Assembly: GCA_021847855.1 (NCBI GenBank)
Contig: JAJZOT010000019.1
Span: 1-11,592 of the forward strand
Direction of reading: 5' to 3'
DNA from: Thermoplasmata archaeon
GTDB lineage: Archaea; Thermoplasmatota; Thermoplasmata; Thermoplasmatales; Thermoplasmataceae
Length of the DNA: 11,592 nucleotides
Shown here piece after piece: positions 7,180-11,592 of the stretch. The translations under genes and the position numbers were made by a program. The notes below the pieces were generated by a model. That model was given only the letters and a program-made list of their open reading frames with translations. It did no database searches and was not told where the DNA came from. Numbering within the stretch: the first letter of the stretch is position 1; each line of letters opens with the position of its first letter.

Positions 7180-7683
7180 ATGCCTGAATCTTATATGATG
7201 CGGCTCAGGCCTTATCTACAGACCGGAGAGGTTATTGAGGCTAGCCTCAGGTCCTGGGGCTTCACGCATTTTGAGGGATCTAATATAAATGTAAGGGGAT
7301 CCGGCAGGGGAAGGCAGTATGGCCATGCATGGCTGGTGATCACCAACATGAGGTTGCTTATGGTCTCAAAGGGCTTTATCTCTTTTGAGGTCAGAACATT
7401 TCAGTTCAAACAGCTTTCATCAATAGAGGTACAGGAAGGCGTGATGGATGATGTCCTTATCCTCTCTGGCATAGGCGTAAAGGAGAGGTGGGTGTTCAGG
7501 AGGAAAGTCAGGGACCTGACGAAGGCGCTGTCAATTGTTATCCAGAACAGGATCACGCATGCAACTGATCGTTTGTCTGCGCCAGCCGAAACAGATCCCC
7601 TGAAAGCGTTAAAGCTCCGGCTGGCCAAAGGGGAAATAAACGAGGAAGAATTCGAAAACCTGAAGCGTTTACTTCAGGCGTGA
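7180..7683 (+). CDS. PH-like domain protein with C-terminal SHOCT motif
   Basis: This cytosolic protein of 167 residues has no signal or membrane helix. Residues about 12-125 fit a bacterial/archaeal PH-like (bPH or GRAM-type) fold: LQTGEVIEAS, then WLVITNMRLLMVSKG, beta strands ending in IEVQEG, and a closing helix LTKALSIVIQN. Residues 139-166 (DPLKALKLRLAKGEINEEEF) match the SHOCT short C-terminal helical motif (DPL..L..L...G.I.eEEFe..K..LL). Proteins with this pairing are usually small, poorly characterised and membrane- or oligomer-associated; the role here is unknown. I chose the ATG at 7180 over the TTG at 7114 because the extra 22 residues look unlike the family and the TTG lies too close to the only TATA-like box. 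GTG at 7174 and ATG at 7195 are alternatives. Its stop directly abuts the stop of the convergent surface gene. Confidence 0.75.
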   Translation: MPESYMMRLRPYLQTGEVIEASLRSWGFTHFEGSNINVRGSGRGRQYGHAWLVITNMRLLMVSKGFISFEVRTFQFKQLSSIEVQEGVMDDVLILSGIGVKERWVFRRKVRDLTKALSIVIQNRITHATDRLSAPAETDPLKALKLRLAKGEINEEEFENLKRLLQA

Positions 7684-7703
7684 TCACATTCTCTTTCTTC
7701 TCT
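7655..7703. terminator. Possible bidirectional terminator at the convergent gene ends
   Basis: CCTGAAG at 7659-7665 and CTTCAGG at 7672-7678 form a perfect seven-base stem with a six-base loop, lying inside the last codons of the PH/SHOCT gene. Read on the minus strand, the stem is followed at once by TTTT (complement of 7658-7655). Read on the plus strand, a pyrimidine-only tract TTCTCTTTCTTCTCT follows at 7689-7703, which is the antisense of the Arg/Lys tail of the minus-strand gene. With no intergenic space, both transcripts must end inside the opposing gene. Archaeal termination depends mainly on U tracts, so the role of the stem is uncertain. Confidence 0.4.
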
Positions 7704-10700
7704 GCGAAGCGACTACCGCAATGCCCACGGCAATTCCAACGACAGCTACGGCAACAATTACGATGATTGCATACCCGGGCAGGTGGAAACCGCTACTCTG
7801 GGTGGGCGGCTGGTATGACGGCGAGGTAGAGGTATAGTAAATGGGTACGGTGACGTTCTTTCCTGTCACATTAAAGGGGCTCTGAGGAGGACCGCTGGTT
7901 TCCGTATAACCGCTGATCTGGGATACTGTGTAAGTGTATGTGCCGTTGAAGAGATGCGGAATGGTAATTGTGGTAGAATTGTTGGACCACTGCGAATACT
8001 GCTTGCCGTTAAATGTGACTGACCAGAGTGTGAGGGTAGCCAGGCCGGTTTCCCTGAATACAACGCTGAATTCATATGCAATGAAGGTTTCATTCACGGT
8101 TACAGCCGCACCGCTTACGTCGAAGCTGCCGCTGTAATTAGTCGGAGCGTAATCCCTGTTGCTGGACGCTATCTTATAACTGTATGAACCGTTAGGCAGG
8201 GAGTATTCTATTGAAGTTGCCGTGGTGGATTTGGACAGTTTCACTGTGGAGTTCGATACGGTCACATTCCAACCTACCCCAACCATACCGGTTTCCTGAA
8301 ACATCACTGTGTAATTCTGTTCGTGGAATTTTATCGGCAAATTTACAGGAAAGCCGGACACGGTCAAGTTCCCGTCTCTGACATTCGGATAATAGTTCAC
8401 ATAGACGTTGGGAATATAGTAACTATATGTCCCGTTGGGCATACTAACTGATATCTGGGAACTCTGGGAATAATACGTTTTTTGATCCACTATTGCCGAC
8501 CATGACGCATTTGCCGGCAGACCTGATTCAGCAATGACAATCGGGTAGACGAAGGCGCTATAGTTGACTGCCACCATATCCGAAGAATTGAGGGAAATCT
8601 GAATCAAAGATTGTAGAGGATAATATGCTAGCCCGGAGAAAGAGTCAAAAGAAGGCTCAAACGAGAGAGTATATGAACCGTTCAGCAGGTTCAGCACCGT
8701 GTAGTTAGCTACAATTGTTGATGGCGAGGATCCAGAGATGGAGTAATCCCATGCTATTCCGACGGGTAGTCCAGCCTCCCTGATGGTAAGCTGATCCATT
8801 ACGCTGTGAAAGCTCAGGTATATAACTGAGCCGGCCTGAGAGCCGTTTACCATTATGTGCCCCCCAGACAGGTTGGAAACATAATAAGTGAGTTCATTTG
8901 GAACTACGAACGAATAGGAACCGTTTTCAAGCTCGATGGACACCACTCCGGTCCCGAATGAACTGTAAGACACGCCAGAAATTACCACCTGCCAGTTCGT
9001 GTTTACAGGAAGACCTGATTCAACAAAGCTGACCGAATATGACATGTTGTAGAATTGAATGTAAACGGTTTCGGCAGAGCCATTGATGCCCAAAATGCCA
9101 GCAGATACGTTTGCCCTGTATCCCGGCTGCCCCAAAATTATGTACTGGTAGGTGCCGTTCAGGAGGTTTGCAGTAACAATGCCGGTTGAATTGGAGTTGT
9201 ACTGTGCCCCAGACACGTTCACAGCCCATGGAATCCCAGCAGGAAGTCCATGCTCAACAAACGTTACAGGGTATTCAGCGGAAATAAATCTGATGTTTCT
9301 ATGGGTGCCTGGACCGCTAACGACAAAGAATTCAGACCGGTCAGTAGGATAATAAACCGTCCCGTTGGCCTTAACGGGCTGGGCGAAATAGTAATAGGAA
9401 CCGTTTGGGAGATATGCCGTTATTTCCCCGAGCGTATTGGAAGGATATGAGATCGTTCCGTGGTAGAACGAGTTCAGCCCCACGCTCCATGATACCCCGG
9501 AGGGCAGTCCGCTTTCAGTGAAATTGACCCTGAAGGTCAGGGGTGTGAAGGTGACGTTCACAGAAGTGTAAGAGGCAATCAGATCAACGACCCCGGATCT
9601 TACAACGGGGACGAAACTGGATGTTGAAGAAACCCAGTAAACATAGGTCCCAGAGGAAAGGTCAGTAAATGTCAGGAGGCCTCCCGAACCTGAACTCAGA
9701 GTCTGATTCCTGTTGCTTGCGTTGAGGGTCACAGAATATCCAACACCATAAGGCAGGTTAAGGCCGAAAAACTGAATCTCATTGTTGTTCTGTATGCCAA
9801 GGATACCACTCGGTGTGGCGCTGCCTGTGAAAGACAGATTTATTAAATAGACTCCGCCGACTGATCTGCTGGTGTCAGTACCGCTGTTGTTCACAGCCAG
9901 CGGAGAAAAGTCAGGATTTGCAAGGACGCTATATGAAAAAGAAGTCGATGCCGGAACAGTGAAGATAAGTGTATTGTTTGCCGTAATTTGCTTGATTCCC
10001 CCTATAGTTGCCCCCCAGACAAAGTCATTTCCCGGTGGAAGCGATTTGGCAATGAACTTCACGTAGGAATAATTCTGTACGAAGAGAACGGGCTCAGAAT
10101 AAACGTTAGAGGCGACGGTTATGCTCTTCGCCGGATACATATAAAGATATCCGCCAGCAGAAGGAATGCTGAAGCTATAGGTGCCGTTGGCAACGTAGAA
10201 CAGCATTGAGGAAGTGTTGGCTGTCTGCACCATGCCCGAGAGATTTACCGACCACATCGAAACATTACTTGCGGAGGTGCGTGGCAACCCGGTTTCATTA
10301 AAGTAGAGCGCGTTGTAACCCCTGGTGAAAATGACAGTTATGTTATGATACGAATTATTGGAATACACGGTACCTGATGCAGGCGTAGGGAAGAAAGCTA
10401 AAACGCCGTTCCTGTTTGACTGGCTGCTCAGGTGGACATCATAGCTGTATGTTCCGTTTGGGAGGGAAAACACGATGCTCTGACCTGTGCTGTACGAATT
10501 GGTGACCCCAGTAATGGAAACCCCCCACTGCGTTCCCGAGGGGAGACCGGTCTCAAAGAACGTAATTTTTTCCAGATTACTTGTGAATTTTACTGGAATT
10601 GCTAGATTGTTTCCTGAAACATTGAATTTGCCTGAACTGATTGCAGGATAGTATCCGGCTGTCCTTGAAATTGAATAGGAATAGCTGCCATTCTTCAGAT

Positions 10701-11202
10701 TGAAAACTATGCTGTTGCCGTTTGTCCTTTCGGTCAAATTGTCAACAGTAATCTGCCAGTTTGCTCCCGTGAGCAAGCCACTCTGGGTAAACGTGACTTT
10801 ATAATACGTACTTGAAAAAGCGATTTGGAGTGCAACGTTGGATGAACTCACTGTAACGGACCCATGTCTCGGATTGGTGGAATAACCGCTTATGTTTTCA
10901 ACAGTGTAGTTATATGTACCATCTGATGCAGAGAAACTGATCACATTCGTATCGCTTCTTTCCGTGGAATTGTTGAAAGTTACTGCCCAGACTGCATTAC
11001 CTGACCCAACAGAAGGGAGACCGGTCTCTTCAAATGAAACGGAATAAGCAGGCAAGACACCTGCAGATTGTGGCATGTCCTGCTGCCGAGGAGCACCGGT
11101 GCCGTAAAACAGCCCGGTCGGGGTGATGAACAGTGCAACAGCAAGGAAGCAGGCAATGACAGCAATATAACCGCTTTTACTGGATAAAACGCGTTGAAAC
11201 AT
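7684..11202 (-). CDS. Giant stalk-like surface protein with 13 GLP/NGTY repeats
   Basis: This 1172-residue protein is exported and anchored at its C-terminus. Residues 1-10 are basic and polar, and 11-33 form a hydrophobic signal segment (GYIAVIACFLAVALFITP). Thirteen repeats of 77-94 residues start near 53, 134, 211, 297, 380, 474, 557, 644, 721, 804, 886, 963 and 1044. The pattern is VxFxExGLPxGxxWxV, then a LxNGTYxY strand, then sGxxxVxGxxxxVxF, as expected of an Ig-like or PEGA-like beta-sandwich. A Pro/Ser/Thr-rich linker (about 1125-1140) leads to a membrane helix at 1143-1166 and a cytosolic QRRKRM tail. The same repeat family occurs beside thermopsin-type peptidases and in other secreted Thermoplasmatales proteins, but no peptidase domain is visible here. 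The ATG at 11202 is supported by a TATA box about 37 bases upstream. A spacer, adhesin or envelope-layer role is inferred. Confidence 0.85.
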   Translation of the reverse strand: MFQRVLSSKSGYIAVIACFLAVALFITPTGLFYGTGAPRQQDMPQSAGVLPAYSVSFEETGLPSVGSGNAVWAVTFNNSTERSDTNVISFSASDGTYNYTVENISGYSTNPRHGSVTVSSSNVALQIAFSSTYYKVTFTQSGLLTGANWQITVDNLTERTNGNSIVFNLKNGSYSYSISRTAGYYPAISSGKFNVSGNNLAIPVKFTSNLEKITFFETGLPSGTQWGVSITGVTNSYSTGQSIVFSLPNGTYSYDVHLSSQSNRNGVLAFFPTPASGTVYSNNSYHNITVIFTRGYNALYFNETGLPRTSASNVSMWSVNLSGMVQTANTSSMLFYVANGTYSFSIPSAGGYLYMYPAKSITVASNVYSEPVLFVQNYSYVKFIAKSLPPGNDFVWGATIGGIKQITANNTLIFTVPASTSFSYSVLANPDFSPLAVNNSGTDTSRSVGGVYLINLSFTGSATPSGILGIQNNNEIQFFGLNLPYGVGYSVTLNASNRNQTLSSGSGGLLTFTDLSSGTYVYWVSSTSSFVPVVRSGVVDLIASYTSVNVTFTPLTFRVNFTESGLPSGVSWSVGLNSFYHGTISYPSNTLGEITAYLPNGSYYYFAQPVKANGTVYYPTDRSEFFVVSGPGTHRNIRFISAEYPVTFVEHGLPAGIPWAVNVSGAQYNSNSTGIVTANLLNGTYQYIILGQPGYRANVSAGILGINGSAETVYIQFYNMSYSVSFVESGLPVNTNWQVVISGVSYSSFGTGVVSIELENGSYSFVVPNELTYYVSNLSGGHIMVNGSQAGSVIYLSFHSVMDQLTIREAGLPVGIAWDYSISGSSPSTIVANYTVLNLLNGSYTLSFEPSFDSFSGLAYYPLQSLIQISLNSSDMVAVNYSAFVYPIVIAESGLPANASWSAIVDQKTYYSQSSQISVSMPNGTYSYYIPNVYVNYYPNVRDGNLTVSGFPVNLPIKFHEQNYTVMFQETGMVGVGWNVTVSNSTVKLSKSTTATSIEYSLPNGSYSYKIASSNRDYAPTNYSGSFDVSGAAVTVNETFIAYEFSVVFRETGLATLTLWSVTFNGKQYSQWSNNSTTITIPHLFNGTYTYTVSQISGYTETSGPPQSPFNVTGKNVTVPIYYTSTSPSYQPPTQSSGFHLPGYAIIVIVAVAVVGIAVGIAVVASQRRKRM
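7834..11046 (-). repeat. Thirteen tandem protein-level repeats of about 82 residues
   Basis: This is the repeat array of the stalk-like surface protein, residues 53-1123. Copies are clear at protein level (FxExGLP, W, NG[ST]Y, closing VxF) but have diverged at DNA level, so it is an old array and not a recent expansion. NG[ST]Y, itself an N-glycosylation sequon, is intact in ten copies (Asn171, 249, 339, 600, 682, 760, 841, 923, 1004, 1086). It is lost in copies 1 (DGTY), 5 (STSF) and 6 (SGTY). Copies 5 and 6 also lack the ExGLP signature. Confidence 0.85.
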
Positions 11203-11234
11203 TCTTCGTACCGTTCGAGTAATTGGAAGGAACG

Positions 11235-11250
11235 TACTTAAATGTTCTTT
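11235..11250 (-). promoter_or_regulatory. Putative promoter of the stalk-like surface protein gene
   Basis: On the minus strand, AAAGAACATTTAAGTA contains a TATA-like ATTTAAGTA at 11243-11235 preceded by an A-rich BRE-like segment. Its centre is about 37 bases before the ATG at 11202, predicting a start near 11212 and a leader of about ten bases. No Shine-Dalgarno sequence is evident in that leader. Confidence 0.5.
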
Positions 11251-11351
11251 TTGCTCCTGAGACTGCTATTTCCCTGTATTCGCATTCCTCTAAAACTATG
11301 TTGTATACAGGCTGGTCACTTATTGAATCTTGTGGCTATCCGAAACATGAA

Positions 11352-11592
11352 TTACTTGATTTTATAACTGACGCCACGCCACCTTATTTCATGTGATCTG
11401 GCTCCTGCTATTACATTGTAAAGATAGACGAAGGGCAGAAACAGGCTCATAGGTACTAGCCAGATAGCGTTTTTTGGGGCTCTAATGGCTGAATTTATAA
11501 GGTTAAGCACATAGGGAACCAACCCAAGTATGTACAGATAACCGTAAAAGAGGGAAAGGTATGTGATCATTGCCAGATAGACAATGACGCCT
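11352..11592 (-). CDS. C-terminal end of a membrane protein, possibly a family 2 glycosyltransferase (partial)
   Basis: The frame is open from the right edge (GVIVYLAMITYLSLFYGY...) to a TAA at 11352-11354, so 79 codons are visible and the 5' part lies outside the window. The Met codon at 11570 is probably internal, since the frame continues upstream without a stop. The visible part has two hydrophobic segments (about 1-31 and 44-61 of the visible residues) separated by a short polar stretch, and a basic tail HEIRWRGVSYKIK. A WRG-x-x-Y motif after C-terminal membrane helices is characteristic of membrane-bound family 2 glycosyltransferases of the ceramide-glucosyltransferase type. The catalytic domain is not in view, so this is a tentative reading. 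The gene is on the same strand as the stalk-like protein and 149 bases upstream of it. Confidence 0.5.
   Translation of the reverse strand, partial: GVIVYLAMITYLSLFYGYLYILGLVPYVLNLINSAIRAPKNAIWLVPMSLFLPFVYLYNVIAGARSHEIRWRGVSYKIK

Noticed and set aside
7834..11046. Repeat array as a thermopsin-type protease
   Set aside because: The repeats resemble segments attached to thermopsin-family peptidases, but the whole length is accounted for by repeats, signal and anchor. No catalytic domain remains.

Overview
The window looks like archaeal DNA, most probably from the class Thermoplasmata. The evidence is qualitative: archaeal type IV pilin-like N-termini (VSEIIG signature), YVTN-type beta-propellers, a giant surface protein built from the 'F-E-x-GLP-x-G...NGTY' repeat often seen in Thermoplasmatales secreted proteins, TATA boxes 25-35 bases upstream of starts, and nearly leaderless genes. 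No RNA gene, insertion sequence, CRISPR array or origin was recognised. No gene-free stretch exceeds 300 bases; the longest are 1-239, 7022-7179 and 11203-11351.

Layout. Positions 1-239 are AT-rich and mostly non-coding, with tandem GATATC palindromes, a 12-base perfect palindrome, a possible 32-codon ORF, a T8 tract and a TATA-like box. Three plus-strand paralogous surface proteins follow at 240-1232, 1272-4910 and 4919-7021. All share a pilin-like membrane anchor ending in LWYVP, a membrane-proximal beta module, and a C-terminal module ending in [LV]L[QN][LV]. The first has no propeller. By hand count the second carries two seven-bladed propellers, with a beta-sandwich-like domain spliced into the second, and the third carries one. 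The second and third genes form a tight operon with an 8-base gap.

At 7180-7683 lies a small cytosolic protein with a PH-like domain and a C-terminal SHOCT motif. Its stop codon abuts the stop of a convergent minus-strand gene (7684-11202), giving TGATCA. A 7-bp-stem inverted repeat beside this junction could terminate both transcripts. The minus-strand gene encodes a 1172-residue stalk-like surface protein with a signal sequence, 13 beta-sandwich-type repeats and a C-terminal membrane anchor. At the right edge (11352 onward, minus strand) is the 3' end of a membrane protein whose tail resembles family 2 glycosyltransferases.

Taken together, the window is a cell-surface locus with four large, asparagine-sequon-rich exported proteins, probably glycosylated and probably concerned with adhesion, ligand binding or envelope structure. 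It also has one intracellular PH/SHOCT protein and a possible glycosyltransferase. Family assignments rest on motif recognition by eye; specific functions are inference.
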